From Bradysia coprophila (taxonomy: Eukaryota > Arthropoda > Insecta > Diptera > Sciaridae): a stretch of DNA of 64,000 nucleotides. The stretch is from assembly GCF_014529535.1 (NCBI RefSeq), contig NW_023503295.1:5564663-5628662 (forward strand). The letters are read 5' to 3'. A program made the position numbers and the translations under genes. Positions within the stretch are counted from its first letter, which is position 1. Each line of letters begins with the position of its first letter. Positions 12,045 through 23,866 of this stretch are shown here, one piece after another. Under the pieces are notes generated by a model. It was not told the origin of the DNA. It made no database searches and saw nothing but the letters and a program-made list of their open reading frames with translations.

Positions 12045-12160
12045 GTGACGCAAAATTTGTTTTGGTAATTTTTTTTTCTAGAATTTTTTCGGTACAATTT
12101 TGAGTGTCACCCCCACCGATATCAATTCTTTTGTAAGTTGATAAAAGGACTTGCGTCACA
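12045..12160. repeat. Decayed fragment of a family 1 end
   Basis: It contains TGACGCAAAATTTGTTTTGG, CACCGATATCAATTC and GGACTTGCGTCAC, the same order as in the foldback end of the elements at 5247-6402 and 12773-14074. Confidence 0.55.
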
Positions 12161-12772
12161 CCTCCACTGTAAGCAGAAACTTAGTTATGTGTGCAAATAC
12201 CATGCAAACAAATCAGTGGATAATTGTAGGAAAGCGGAAAAACCACCATGGCACAAAATCCGGAATCTACCTACGTAGTATACTTCTTTTTTTCAAAGTT
12301 ATGGTATAAGAAAAGAAGCATATTGTAATGGTTTAGCTTAAGAAAATAAATGTGTCAGAGCAAAATTGATGGTTGGTCAGAAATGGCCAGTTTCAATAAA
12401 AAGAGTACCAGATCTCTAGTTTAAAAGAAATTTTTAATAATTTTCACTTTTTTGTGACGTGTGTTGGATACATGAGTTACCAAACATTGCTATGACGGTG
12501 ATACCGCGTTACGATGATTAGTATTATGGGACGAGTAGCCGCCGCCGCCGACATATTGCTACTAAGCCGGCTTCTAATCTTTTAATCTTATTAGCCCGTA
12601 CTTGGCAAAGTTCTGAAAGAACAGGTTACGACAACCACGAAGGCGGGTGGCACCAAATTTTACAAACAGAAATTGTGAGAAATCAACTTGAAGAAAATAT
12701 TTTTGTCGAAAATTCAGGATTTTTTTTGGTTAAGTTCCATTTTACATATAAACTTCCCAGCCGTTGACGTAA
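12161..12772. other. Intergenic DNA
   Basis: A short CCG run occurs near 12540. No gene or bounded repeat is seen. Confidence 0.35.
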
Positions 12773-14074
12773 TCAGTCAAAAACACTCAAAAGAGTAAAA
12801 GTGACGCAAGTCCCTGTGCATACTTCCAAAACAACTGATATCGCTGTAGGTGACGCATTCTGTGCTTGTAACGCAAAAACTGTAACAGCAAAAATTTGAC
12901 GAAAGAAATTCTAGAAACAAAATTTTACCAAAAAAATTTTGCGTCACAAAGTGGCAGATCGTTCGGACGTATTAGGACATATTCTTGCCTATTTTCAAAA
13001 ATTTCTTAAAAGTACTTTCCTCAACATCTGCCACTTGTGACGCAAAATTTTTTTGGTAAAATTTTGTTTCTAGAATTTCTTTGGTCAAATTTTTGTTGTT
13101 ACAGTTTTTGCGTACAAGCGCAGAATGTGTCACCTCCAGCGATATCAGTTGTTTTGGAAGTATGCACATGGACTTGCGTCACTTTTACTCTTTTGAGTGT
13201 TTTCGACTGATATCAGTTCTTTTGGAAGAATTAGTAGATTAAAAAAATTTAAAAAAATTTCAAAAATTTCAAAAATTTCAAAAATTTCAAAAGATTGAAA
13301 AATTTGAAAAATCTAAAAAATTTGAAAAATTTAAAAATGTTTGAAAAATTTTAAAATGTTTGAAAAATTTAAAAAATTTTGAAAAATTTTAAAAAATTTG
13401 AAAAATTTAAACAATTTTGAAAAATTTAAAAAAATTTGAAAAATGTAAAAAAATTTGAAAAATTTTAAACTTTAAAAAATACTAAATTTAGGAAAAAAAA
13501 TTGAGGCGAGCAGAGCTTACCAAATACCAAAAGCGAACAAATTTGTTCTACCATACCCATCCACACACACACACTTAAAGGTGTTCTTATATGGGGCCTA
13601 TATGGGAACTTCGAGGAGCCCTAGCTCCGAAACGAGGCCGGTTCCCCCCAAATTTTTTTTTCTGGAATGTCTTAGATTGACGACTAGAATCTACTCCCAA
13701 AATTTCAACAAAATCTAAAGAAGACTTTAGAAGATAGGAAACACGGACGGACGGACGGACGGACTAACAAAGTAACGTAGGATTTTTTCATTTCGTTTAA
13801 AGTACTGAAATTGACCAAAATGTATGGAAATGGGGCTTCTTGGAAGATTTTTTGCGTGGCCAAATTTTAAGCTGCAAGAACGTGTGATAGCTCGTTGAAC
13901 TCGTACGGACGCCCAGTTTTTTTTAATGGTAATTTCGAGTCATTTGTCTTTGAATTGAAGAACTTCAATATTTGCTGTATATATGGTTCTGCAGTCGATG
14001 ACAAAAATTTATTTTGAAATTTTTTCTAGTAATAGGACTTGCGTCACGGGCGCTATGCTAACGCGCGCCCATGA
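12773..14074. mobile_element. Helitron-like family 1, copy 2
   Basis: It lies between A (12772) and T (14075), starts TCAGTC and ends CCCATGA. It is opposite in orientation to copy 1. Features in order are a foldback end (12773 to about 13215), an A/T-rich tract (about 13240-13490), GGAC repeats (about 13746-13762), then GTGACGC in inverse and the GGGCGC...GCGCCC terminal hairpin. The flanks do not form a duplication beyond the A/T junction. Confidence 0.7.
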
Positions 14075-15101
14075 TTATGTGTCCCCGCCTTCGTGATCAA
14101 CTCAGAGTTGTCTTAAGCTGTTCTTTCAGAACCTTAATACTTGGTACGGGGCTTAAAATTAAAAGAAAACGTAATAATCGTTTCGTATGGGAAATTCCAC
14201 GTAATTTGTAAAAATGCATGTGAACTACAAATTAAGTGAAATGTCCTGTATATCCACTGATAATATGTTCATAAAAACAGTTTCGCAATTTTAATAGCTC
14301 TTGTAGCTACACACGCGGAATTCTGAAAACCGACATATTTTGTGTTTTGTGTTTTATGCGAGTTTTTGATTTCTCCCTTTAAAAATACGCAAGTGTAGTT
14401 ATAGTTATTCATGAAGATTAAGTTCAATAGTCTAGGCTCCACATAGTATTCTGGCTGCATGAAAGAATACCTGATTAGTTTCTGGTAGAGTTCGCTGCTA
14501 TGAAAAATCATTCATCCACAATTAACAAAATTGTAAATCTTTTTTTATTTTCAAACATCCAGTCTCGCATCCATTGACATTTGATGTGTGAAGAAATATA
14601 TAGTTCAATTCAATTATAGTTATTTTCATGTGTCGGGACCGAAAATGAGTGAGTTTTGAGATATTTCTCGATTTTCGGCCCCTTACATGAATTTTTTGTG
14701 TGTGTATTTGTTGATCACACGTTACTGTAGGTTAAGATTTGGCCGAGATATTGAATTTCAAAATTACATTAGTTAGTTCCTTCGAAAAAGTTCGATTTCG
14801 TAACTCCTAAACGTTTCTTACGATTTTCCAGAAATTTTGGTTATAGGTTAATCTCGGGCCCTAGATCAAATTATTATTTTTTAAAAATGGGAGTACGCAA
14901 GCGTTTTTGGGAGCTAGGGCTCCCTGAAGTTTCCATACAAATGCTTAAACTCTTTTTTGAGCGGTGAAATCCTATCAGTGAGCTGTCGATTTTTTATGTT
15001 TTCTGTTTCTTTTCTTGAAGAAAAGACGATGTAGCTCTGTATTTTTATCCGATCACATTTAGCGAAAAACGCTAAAATGTCATCAATTATGATTTCCACA
15101 G
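14075..15101. other. Intergenic or intronic DNA before the GH18 exon
   Basis: No exon encoding the GH18 active-site motif was found here, although it would be expected upstream of the exon at 15102. The frame at 14269-14511 (-) looks noncoding. Confidence 0.4.
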
Positions 15102-15749
15102 AGGAAGTTTTGATACAGGAGGTCCTAATGTAAATGCGTCGATTGTCGATTGTTCTTGTCCTCGAATTGAAAACATTGAATTGGGACTGGAATTTTATTT
15201 GGCTGCAGGTGTACCATCCGAGAAAATTAACATTGGAATGATTACATATGGACGAACATTTACGTTGGACTCTCACGACGGATTTAGTGCATTTAGTGAT
15301 GACGAAACGTTAAGGAATGGAGGTAACGAAGGAGCCGGTAAGCAGGGAGTTTGCTCTTTGACTTCTGGCATTCTATCTTACTATGAAATCAAACATTTGG
15401 TGTCTGATGATAATGTGGTTGTCGACAAAGTCCTAATGTCAGCCTGTGCTCGATTCGATTCAGGATTCAGGTTATACAAAGGAGACTGTCGTAAGTTTTA
15501 AGTTTAAGTTTAAGTAATAAGAAAATGTGTTTTGCTAGAAGAAAACGATTAGGTGGAATCATGATTTGTGATGCAGAAATGGACGACCACCTTGAACTCG
15601 TTAGAAACATGAAAGAAAACATTCCCAGTAATAGTTGCGATAATTTCAAACTCCCAGGATGTCCACGTTCGAGGAAAAAGTGTGCGGCCATTCGTCAAAA
15701 ACCTGCGAGGCCAACAAAGAACTTTTCGTCGAATCCCGGTCCAAAATAA
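15102..15749 (+). pseudogene. Chitinase-like GH18 fragment, C-terminal half
   Basis: Two exons, 15102-15490 and 15553-15749, join in phase across a 62-bp intron (GTAAGT...GATTAG). They encode the second half of a GH18 barrel: GSFDTGG, then INIGMITYGRTFTL (the conserved YGR.F strand), SGILSYYEI, and GIMICDAEMDDH. The last motif is usually MIWDAEMDD; the conserved Trp is replaced by Cys. The upstream half with the DGxDxDWE catalytic motif is not visible in this window's flanking DNA, and the sequence after the stop is frame-broken. GH18 family members hydrolyse chitin or act as secreted chitinase-like lectins. This copy is probably a relic, though a long upstream intron cannot be excluded. Confidence 0.65.
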
Positions 15750-16465
15750 ACATTCTACAGCTATGCGATCATGTAAGGAACTAAAGTTGGAGGTGTGGTC
15801 TGTAAAAAAGATTAAAAAGCTACGAAACCCGACGTAACTTGTAGGAAAGTCGGATTAACGAGGGCAGTTTGGTCAACTGATGCCGATTGCGAACTAGATT
15901 CTGCAGATTGTGGAGATCGTCCTTATCCAATAATTGGAGTAGCAGAGAACGGAGGATCGGGATCCACACTTTATTATGCTAAAATAGATCCTACCTTAAA
16001 ACTACCTATTTGGAGCTAATACGCACACAAAAAGTTTTCTTCACCGAATCCTGGACAGGTGAATGGATTCAAACAGCACGATTGGTATAAAAATGGTCAA
16101 CTTCTATTGGAAAATGATTTGCTTAAAGACAGCCAAAGGTCGCATTAACGAAAACGGAAAGCTACTGGTGCAGGAAGGCATCCTGCCGATTTTTGGACCA
16201 CGGCTGCAAAACTTTTAACAACAGTGGCCGGATTACCGAATCCCGCAGTTTGTGCTTAACACTTGGAACTCGAGGTGTGAATAACCTATTCAGTGATTCA
16301 AAGACTCGTGGTGGTGAAGACGGCCTAAAACAATTTTCGGAAATGGGGTGTTGATTACCCCACAGTTGATCCTGCGGATGATATAGACAAAGACGAAGAA
16401 GATGAAGTTGACGATGAGGACGGTGATGACGATGAAGACCTTAAAGGCTGTTTTTTTTTAAAATA
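15750..16465 (+). pseudogene. Frame-broken remnants downstream of the GH18 exons
   Basis: Short stretches look coding but lie in different frames with stops. These are VWSTDADCELDSADCGDRPY (about 15868-15927), then GQVNGFKQHDWYKNGQ (about 16054-16101), and GVDYPTVDPADD followed by an Asp/Glu-rich tail (about 16346-16440). The last resembles the start of a GH18-type YP motif. I infer a decayed further part of the chitinase-like gene or a second decayed domain. Confidence 0.4.
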
Positions 16466-16501
16466 ATTTATAATTTCAACACTGAGTCGAGCAATAGTAG
16501 G

Positions 16502-16634
16502 TTACAGTGCATGCTGCGAAAATGATTCATTACATGGGGGAACAATTTTGAGATACGAGCAACACACACGCGTGAGTTGCGAGTTTCAAAATTGTTTCCA
16601 CAAGTAATGAATCATGGCAACAGCTTGCACTGTA
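16502..16634. repeat. Foldback repeat
   Basis: GATTCATTAC near the left arm is opposed by GTAATGAATC in the right arm, and a TGAGTTGCGAG core is present. The same sequence order occurs at about 59480-59650. Confidence 0.55.
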
Positions 16635-16641
16635 TTCTATT

Positions 16642-17388
16642 TTATTGCTTGTCCAAGCGAAAATTGATTCTTACATATCAATTCCTTAACGCAGTAACAA
16701 CGAATCTAGTATACCGCCGAACCCTCCGAAATTGGCTCACACGTCTACGAAGAAAAAAATCCCGAAAACAACACTAATGTTATGTTGGTATTGTTACAGC
16801 AGTAATCTCAATACACGTCACAACGGTCACAACAGTCGGCTTGTCACTGAATTGTTTTTCCGTTTCAGGATAATGCATTAATTTTGTTGTTTTCGTTATT
16901 TAGAATAAAAATTTTGCAGTGAAGTGAAGTGAATAATGTCTAACATAAGCAAAGTGTTTAGTGTTCTCGAATATAAGTGAAAAATACGCAACTAAAAGTG
17001 TTTGCCATGTGTTCATTACAAACATTGAATTTATTGCTGAAGCAAAAAAATGGCTGACACTTTCAGTTTTGTTATTTTCTTTTCGAAATAATTCAAATGC
17101 TTTTGCGACATTCAACTCACGCCACTGGAAAATTTGTGTTCAAAAACACAAAACATCAATAATTATTTTCTTTTTTTCTGTTGGAAGGCATTAAATATTT
17201 CAGATGATGCATTCTCCTTCGCGGCTGCACCCCGCGAAAACTCGTTTTACGTGAATGACTGTGCACCCCGCGAAAATAGAGATTCCTTGACGATAGTGTC
17301 ACACAAATATCCCTCATGTAATCGACCATTTTCGCAGGGGCCAAATTGATATGTAAGAATCAATTTTCGCTTGGGGCAAGCAATAAAA
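16642..17388. mobile_element. Nonautonomous element, copy 1 of 2
   Basis: The inverted ends are TTATTGCTTGTCCAAGCG and a looser inverse ending GGGGCAAGCAATAA. AAAATTGATTCTTACAT is present next to both ends. The interior shows patchy similarity to 59655-60506 (for example ATCCCGAAAACA and AAGTGAAAAATAC). It has no coding capacity. Confidence 0.55.
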
Positions 17389-17641
17389 ATTAATGCTTTT
17401 AGTACTCTTCTTCATTTTCGTATGTAATTAATATATCATCAAGAAAGGCGAAACAGAAGTATAATTGTTGTCGTTTCTTTAATGTCGGTATCCAAAGTTA
17501 CAAGGCTCTATGACTCTTCGTCTGAGCGCCTATAGCGAGACGAACAAACAAACATTAACCTTTATATTTTAAGATAGGACTGTGATTGGCAATATATTTT
17601 TATTCAGCAGCGGTCATATACATCAATGAGTTGACGAAAGA
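17389..17641. other. Short intergenic stretch, 3' flank of the dehydrogenase gene
   Basis: No feature is recognised. Confidence 0.35.
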
Positions 17642-19721
17642 TTAACATAGTTTAATGGTCACTTTGCCGATACTTTTACCCGAATGTAAATGTTCAACTC
17701 CTCGAACAGCGCCATTGAGTCCACTGAAAATGCCATCAGAAGTATTTTCCCCAAAATCGTTTGTTATGTTCAATTTTCCACTATCCACATCCCTGATCAA
17801 TTCATTTAAATAAACTGGAAACTTATCGACGTGATTTAGTAAAAAAAATCCAGTCAACGTGATGTCGTTCATGAGCAATACGCTTGGCTGGATTTCGATT
17901 TTCGGGAATCCTTCAGTCCTGTAGCCTGCGATTCCACCAATGAGTATCATACGGCCAAATGAGGCTAAATGCGGTATAAGAGTTTCAGTCACTTTGCCAC
18001 CTATTGTCTCCCAGATAACGTTCACACCATCTGGATAATCACGCTTCAATATCGCATTTAAATCTTCCTCTTTGTAATTGATGACATGGTCTGCTCCAAT
18101 GCCTTTTAGAAAAGTGACCTTGTCGGCAGATGACGTTGTACCAATTACGTAAGCCCCTTTGGATTTTGCCCATTGAACAGCTATATGACCAGTGCCACCA
18201 GCAGCTGCTGTAATCAGAACTTTGTCACCGGCTTTAATATTTCCGGCATAGTCTAATCCAATCGCAGCGCTTAGGCCACAAACCATAACTGAAATGTATT
18301 TTGGATCAGCAGCAGGTATCGGAATCAATTCTTTTGCTTCTGCCAACTGAAATAAAAAATCGAATTAAGCTCCAAACAAAATTTTTATGTTTTTTATCGA
18401 TAGCGAACGTTATTATGAAATACAGTTCCATCATGCAATTTTTGTATTTCGATTCGAAATTTCGTGTTTTTAGTGGTTTTAAAAATGATTTATAAAGTTG
18501 ACTTTATGTATCTGTTTTGCAGCGAGATAAAGTGATTTTTCACGCTAGCCTTCGTGCCTTCGGCTCGGGTTTTAAACTTACCACTGGCCAGAATAAAAAT
18601 TTGGAAACATGTACATAATATGCTATTTTAGCACATGAAAGAAAACAAAGTGTCTTATAATAACGTTTTCGCAATTCCGGTCCATAATCATCACCTTTCC
18701 ATGCATCCATTTAATGTCGTTTTGAAGGTATTTATTTCACTGTATTCCCGGACACAGCGCAACATGAACTTTTTTTCGCACGCAGTGCGTTATCAACTTT
18801 TTTTTCGCACGCAGTGCGATATCACCTTTTTTTTCGCACGCTAAAGAACCTATTACCTTCAACGAAGGCTAAATTTTTATAAATAAAAATCTTGCATTGA
18901 CCAGAAATCGAACCCCCGACACCAAAAGGTTTTTCAGCACAAAGCAGCGACTATAGCCATTCGGCTATAGAGTCACACAATTATACCGAACGCATTGTTG
19001 AAGCGTATATACTAAGCATTGACTACTCGATTTCATTCAAAGCGTCTCTTTACATCACATTGCAATGTGTATTATAATGCAGCCTTCTTGATCGTTCAAA
19101 TGAATTTCTGTATACACAAGAATTTTGGAACAAAATGTAGGACATGTTTTGCATTGGAAAGGTGATTATGGCCCGAAATTGCGAAAAACGTTGTATCTAC
19201 CACGGTAGGTATGCCGGTATTTTTTCGCACACGACGTCTTGTCGACCTCGGCTTCGCCTCGGGTCGACAATCGACATCTAGTGCGAAAAAATACCTTCAT
19301 ACCTACCTTGGTAGATAAATAACTATTTCCATCGGTAAAAAATATAATTTTTTGTTTGATTGGAACTTAATTGACCGACGTCAAAAACGAGTCCCATAGT
19401 TCGTTTTGATATTACCTGATATTCCGAATAGCCGGCACCTGAACATGACATAACGGCTTGGCCCACTTTGAACCCAGTGACATCTTCTCCAACCGCTTCC
19501 ACTACACCAAGGCTTTCAAATCCAATGTCGAACGGTACTTTTCCAACAGTGAAGTATCTAGCTGCTGTAACGTTAAGATCGGCGGCATTTACACCAGAAA
19601 AATGGTTTTTAACTAGAATTTGATCGCTTCCCGGTTTCGGTATAGGTAGTTCGAATATTGATGTAGCTTTTCTGAAGTCAGCAGTCACATTGGTTACTTG
19701 CAATTTCTTGAATGTTGCCAT
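17642..19721 (-). CDS. MDR-family quinone oxidoreductase / prostaglandin reductase 3-like
   Basis: Exon 1 (19416-19721) and exon 2 (17642-18346) join in phase 0, giving 336 residues, the normal length for this family. The N-terminal GroES-like domain carries NHFSGVNAADLN and FESLGVVEAVG. The C-terminal Rossmann domain has AAAGGTGHIAVQWAK (about residues 149-163), the NADPH-binding glycine motif. It lacks the Cys/His set for catalytic zinc, as expected for the zinc-independent enoyl/quinone reductase branch (ZADH2/PTGR3-like). It probably reduces double bonds or quinones with NADPH. The 1.07-kb intron holds a tRNA-derived repeat, a short tandem repeat and a foldback element. The frame is intact. 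Confidence 0.9.
18766..18845. repeat. Tandem repeat of about 30 bp, nearly three units
   Basis: Units contain TTTTTTCGCACGCAGTGCG followed by a TATCA linker. Each unit holds a small CGCACGCAGTGCG dyad. It is intronic. Confidence 0.6.
18898..18975 (-). repeat. tRNA-derived sequence (SINE head or tRNA pseudogene)
   Basis: On the minus strand it reads from TGACTCTATAGCCGAATGG (A-box-like) to GGGGGTTCGATTTCTGGTCA (B-box-like, GGTTCGA). ACCTTTTGGT could be a long variable arm, as in class II tRNAs. The acceptor and anticodon stems are mismatched, so a functional tRNA is unlikely. A SINE with internal pol III promoter boxes, or a decayed tRNA-Ser-like gene, fits better. Confidence 0.45.
19192..19317. 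repeat. Foldback element in the dehydrogenase intron
   Basis: The arms are TATCTACCACGGTAGGTATG and its near-inverse around ACCTACCTTGGTAGATA, with TATTTTTTCGCAC inside each arm and a GTCGAC-rich centre. It is MITE-shaped; no TSD was defined. Confidence 0.6.
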
Positions 19722-20753
19722 GTCAACAGGAGTTTACTTTAGAATGTTAGTTCAATTATAAACGAGATTTATTCTTGTTGTGTGTATACACAGCAATGCT
19801 GCGTGATTGACTGGGAAGAATGACGAGGCCAAGTATAAGTATAACTACGAACAACTTATCATCTGTTTCAACACAATAAACCATTTGTTAGTTTAGTTAT
19901 ACTCTTGATACCCTGGTACATATATATTTTTTTTAAATAAATCATTTATTCATCATTCTATTATTTCTGAAAACAAAATGATATATCCAGAGGCGCCGAC
20001 CCATGAGGGGGCAAGATTACTCTTTCAATTTTACCTCGCTTTTACGTTGTATTCAAAATTATTATTAGAAATCTGTCCCACAGGTCAGTGAGTGCAGAAA
20101 ATCGGATTTGTCAAACCTGTCAAAATTATAAAATTGAGCCGTCACCACTCATTAAGTTACAATTATTCTGATTCGTCCTCATTGTTCAGATTTTTAATTT
20201 CGTTTCACCTCATTTGATCAGAATACTACAATACTTCGGAGCATGTTGGTGGCAAAGTCAGGGTTTTTCCCGAAAGTCACCAATTTGGGAGCTGTGAGCA
20301 TTTTAAGTGTGAGCTATATCTCGGAAACTATAGAGCTTGGGCAGTTCGGTTCATAGGCAAATTTATAGTTTTAGATTCCAGTCCACACGTTCCCAAAAGT
20401 CGCTCATTTGGGAGCGACGCTACGAGCGTTTTAATATGAGCTATGTGATCTATATATCTTGGAAAATATGACAGATAAAAAGTTTCTAACAAAATTCTCA
20501 TAATTATTCTCGAAACTTAGCATCTGGGCTGGTATCCTTTTCAGGAATTAAAGGCGAATTTCAAAAAATATTTAATTTTACATTTTATTAAATACTCTTA
20601 CCGCTTAAATAGCATTTGAACATAAATCTGTAATTAATCATAAACAATAAAGTCAAGTGACACAAGCTTAATTAATTCTACGAGCATAAGTGTTGATTTT
20701 TGTCTATTCAGTTCTACAACAACTTCATTTCGATTGCATGCAGTAAATTTAAT
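19722..20753. other. Intergenic DNA with a local duplication
   Basis: Positions about 20263-20470 hold two diverged copies of a segment containing AAAGTC, TTTGGGAGC and GAGCTAT. Otherwise nothing is recognised. It separates the start of the dehydrogenase gene from the 3' end of the UBE2Q-like gene. Confidence 0.4.
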
Positions 20754-23130
20754 CTAGCTGCTTCCGATATCTGGTAATTTCCAACCTAGACAAATTGGTA
20801 AATTTTAATAATTGATGTGGACTCGGATCGGTTGTCATTGTAACCAAGTTCACACTTACCATTGTTCTTGTGCAAGTTTGCATGATATTCAAACATTTCC
20901 CTAGCCCGTTCCTGACTATATGGAGTTCGCAAAATTATCTAGAAAAATTGGATCGTTCATTAAAACATTGTTGTATGTTAAAACTTGAAAATCTATTTCT
21001 CCATCTAATAGGACGTTCATCATTTTAATCACAAAAGCACCAATGTCAAGCAATGAGGAATGTGAAACACCTGTAACTAATGGTGTTATCGTAAAGATCC
21101 TCAAAAGTTGTGGCCTTTGCACTAGTTTATTTCACTGGAAACATACACACATTTAAATTACAGCGTTTCCGCTAAGACGTAATTTTTAAGATTACCGCCG
21201 ACATTCAGTTTTTACTGGGTCATCATTTTCATCATTTTGGTGTCTTTGACGAATATTTTATGACAACCGCTACGTGAACTGTTCAAACAACATAAGAAGT
21301 ACATTCACACACAAAATCAATTAATTAATCCAGAGAACTTCAAATAGTCCCGTTAATTAAGTTAATTAATTGTAAAAAATATGATCGAATCGTTTGTAGT
21401 ATTAGCTTTCATAAAAGTCGATTACCAATCTAAAAGCTAAATTACAGAAAATCAAACGGTCTCACAAACACTTTCGTAAACAGAAATTTTACAGATAAAC
21501 TGACCTTTGTTTTGTCGAAGTCAACACGAGCATTTCCAGTAATTAGCGTCGATGAAACTTGCATTAACACATTTTCCATAGAGTATGCTGAACTCCACCC
21601 TTGTTTGGTCAATAATTCCATGCACAACGCACCTTCATCCAGCACATGACCACCTGGTTGATTAAAGAATATATTTAGATATATAATTCTTAGCAATGAA
21701 AGAATCGTACCCTTTATGGCCGGATAGGTGACTTGGATGAATGGAGCGGAATATGGAAACGTTTCCTCAAACGTAATTCTCATATGGATGCTGTGATTGA
21801 GTCCTTGTTCTCTCAATCGATGTAGATCTAACTGTAGCAAACTATCCGGACAGACTAGCATCAACTTAACGTCCCAAACGTCCAATGCATCTTCCACTAA
21901 TTCTACCGAATACGTTTTGTTTTTGTATGTTTCCGAACGGTAGATCGTATCGAGCTCCTTCAGCAACACCTTACTGCTGTTGGCGGAAGATTGCTAAGAG
22001 AAAGCATTTTTGTCATGGTGGAGTACGAATGAAAATTAAAAATAATTTAGACCGAGACCGTCTAATGAGTATCTAGGTTTCATTGAGAACAAAGAAGGTA
22101 AACCAGCAATCTAGGCTGTGAAGTGTTAAAACACCGATGCAATAAGATAAAAGACAAAGTGTTCCTGATTGTAATTACCTTTCCGTATTGCAAATTTTTC
22201 TGCTTCCTAAGTATCTGAGCATTTTCAGCGTCCATTTCACATTCTGTAGGGTTACCCTACAAGTAGAGAAAAAATTTTACTGCTGACTCTACCTAGAAAA
22301 CTTTGTTAACCATACCGTGGTAGTATTGCTTCCACTTGCGTTTATTTCAAACATTTCGTCGTTGTCATAGGACTCGTCGTTGTCGGAGCATTCTTCGTCC
22401 TCGCATTCGCTTTCAAACTCTTCCTCGTCTCCATCTGCATTTACATTATTTAGCTCATCGCTTTCGTTGCCGGTATCTTCGTCACGTTCCAAAACCGAAC
22501 TTAAAATTTTTAGTTCATTTAATTCTTCGGGACAAGGTTCTTCATGTATGCGACACAAAAGCTCGACTATCGCTGTCACCTTTAGCGAAATAAATATTTG
22601 TATTGACTAATAGGAAATAGTATAGATTACAATAGCAGGAAAGTAATTTGACAGGTACTTTTACTCATTGTGATACGATCGAGGAAAATGGGTTTCCCTA
22701 GGAAGGTAGTGGCCCTATTACCTTCCTAGTAAAGTAAATATAGTTACATCAAACCAACCTGATTAATAATTCTATTGTCGCGTTCTTCAGTACATTTATT
22801 TAATGCCTCCAATGGTTCCTCCAATAAATCTACTATCGCCTCGTGGTCACTGATGACAAACCAAAGTGGTGGTTCCGATGGGTAAGAACTCTGCACGACA
22901 ATATGTTTTTTATTATTATAACGATTTCAAATCAACGAAAGCCAATTTTTTAATAAACAATATCAAAAACTCACCGGTATGTTGGCCTGAACATCGTAAA
23001 AAGTTTTATTTTGCTGGAAAAATCTGCAAGTAACTTCATCTACCGACGAGTTTAAAATTCGAAATCGATCGTGAGTGTTCGTAAAAACTTGTTGTAACCG
23101 AATCAAATCTGATTTTAATTGTCGGGCCAT
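20754..23130 (-). CDS. UBE2Q-type ubiquitin-conjugating enzyme (E2)
   Basis: Eight exons read in phase: 22975-23130, 22759-22890, 22316-22579, 22179-22256, 21711-21993, 21505-21653, 20860-20938 and 20754-20785. They give 390 residues, the usual UBE2Q size. The N-terminal domain has RFRILNSSVDEVTCRF and SSYPSEPPLWFV. An Asp/Glu-rich linker (about residues 125-180) follows. The UBC fold has KLMLVCPDS, FEETFPYSAPF and GALCMELLTKQGWSSAYS. Cys315 in ALCMELL is the expected ubiquitin thioester cysteine. The C terminus reads RAREMFEYHANLHKNNGW. The enzyme takes ubiquitin from E1 and passes it to substrates with an E3. The start ATG follows an upstream TTGTTCAG, suggesting a 5' UTR intron. Confidence 0.94.
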
Positions 23131-23762
23131 TTTCGTTAACAATTCCTGAACAAAAGTAACAAATTTTTCAAACAAAAAAAAAAACACAAACAGAAAAACA
23201 ACGTTTGACAAGCACGTGGATCTCAAACCATCTGATTTTGAGTTCGTGTGATTTAACCCGCATCCTTTCAACACACTATAATACAAATACATTTACGCCT
23301 TCTTCTACGTAGTTTTTCGTATGTATTGGTTGAAAATTGCAACGAATTTGCAATGAAATATTTCTGCAACTGTAATGGCAGGTAAATTATGCATGATGTT
23401 GAATATATACTACACATACACTCACGACTGTACAGTTTATGCTGAGTGCATTTAATGCATTTTTGTTACAAATGTCCTAGAAGGGCGTTCTTTCTAGCAA
23501 ACTTTTTGAATTTATAACACTCAAATATTTCTTCTTCATTTTCTGAGTCGGTGACGGCAAATTGAAATTGAATTAATCAAATCTGGGAAATTTGCTCGTC
23601 TTCGAACTTAGCAGAACCTTTTCTGACGCTTAACGTTATTCTAAGATATGCCCATAAAATACGTAGATTTTCGCACTTTTTTGTCGACTTTGTTGACTGA
23701 GGCCGTTTGCACCGCGATAAAAAGAATTTGTTTGAGGCAGAACTATTTTCGATCGGTGTTAA
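23131..23762. other. Upstream flank of the UBE2Q-like gene
   Basis: Probable 5' UTR and promoter DNA. No TATA or initiator can be assigned with confidence, and no other gene is seen. Confidence 0.4.
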
Positions 23763-23866
23763 GGAATCTCGCGCTGCGTCATTCACAATAATTCACAAAG
23801 TGACATCTTCCTTATACAAAATGTGTCAAAATGTTAATAATTGTGAATGACGCGGCGCGAGATTCC
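23763..23866. repeat. Foldback MITE-like repeat, 104 bp
   Basis: GGAATCTCGCGCTGCGTCAT is opposed by ATGACGCGGCGCGAGATTCC, with an AT-rich loop. No duplication was assigned. Confidence 0.65.

Noticed and set aside
20916..21122. 68-codon minus-strand frame
   Set aside because: It overlaps UBE2Q exon 7 in a different frame. The spliced frame carries the expected C-terminal homology.
22336..22610. Plus-strand Ser/Leu/Arg-rich frames
   Set aside because: Antisense of the acidic linker exon of the UBE2Q-like gene.
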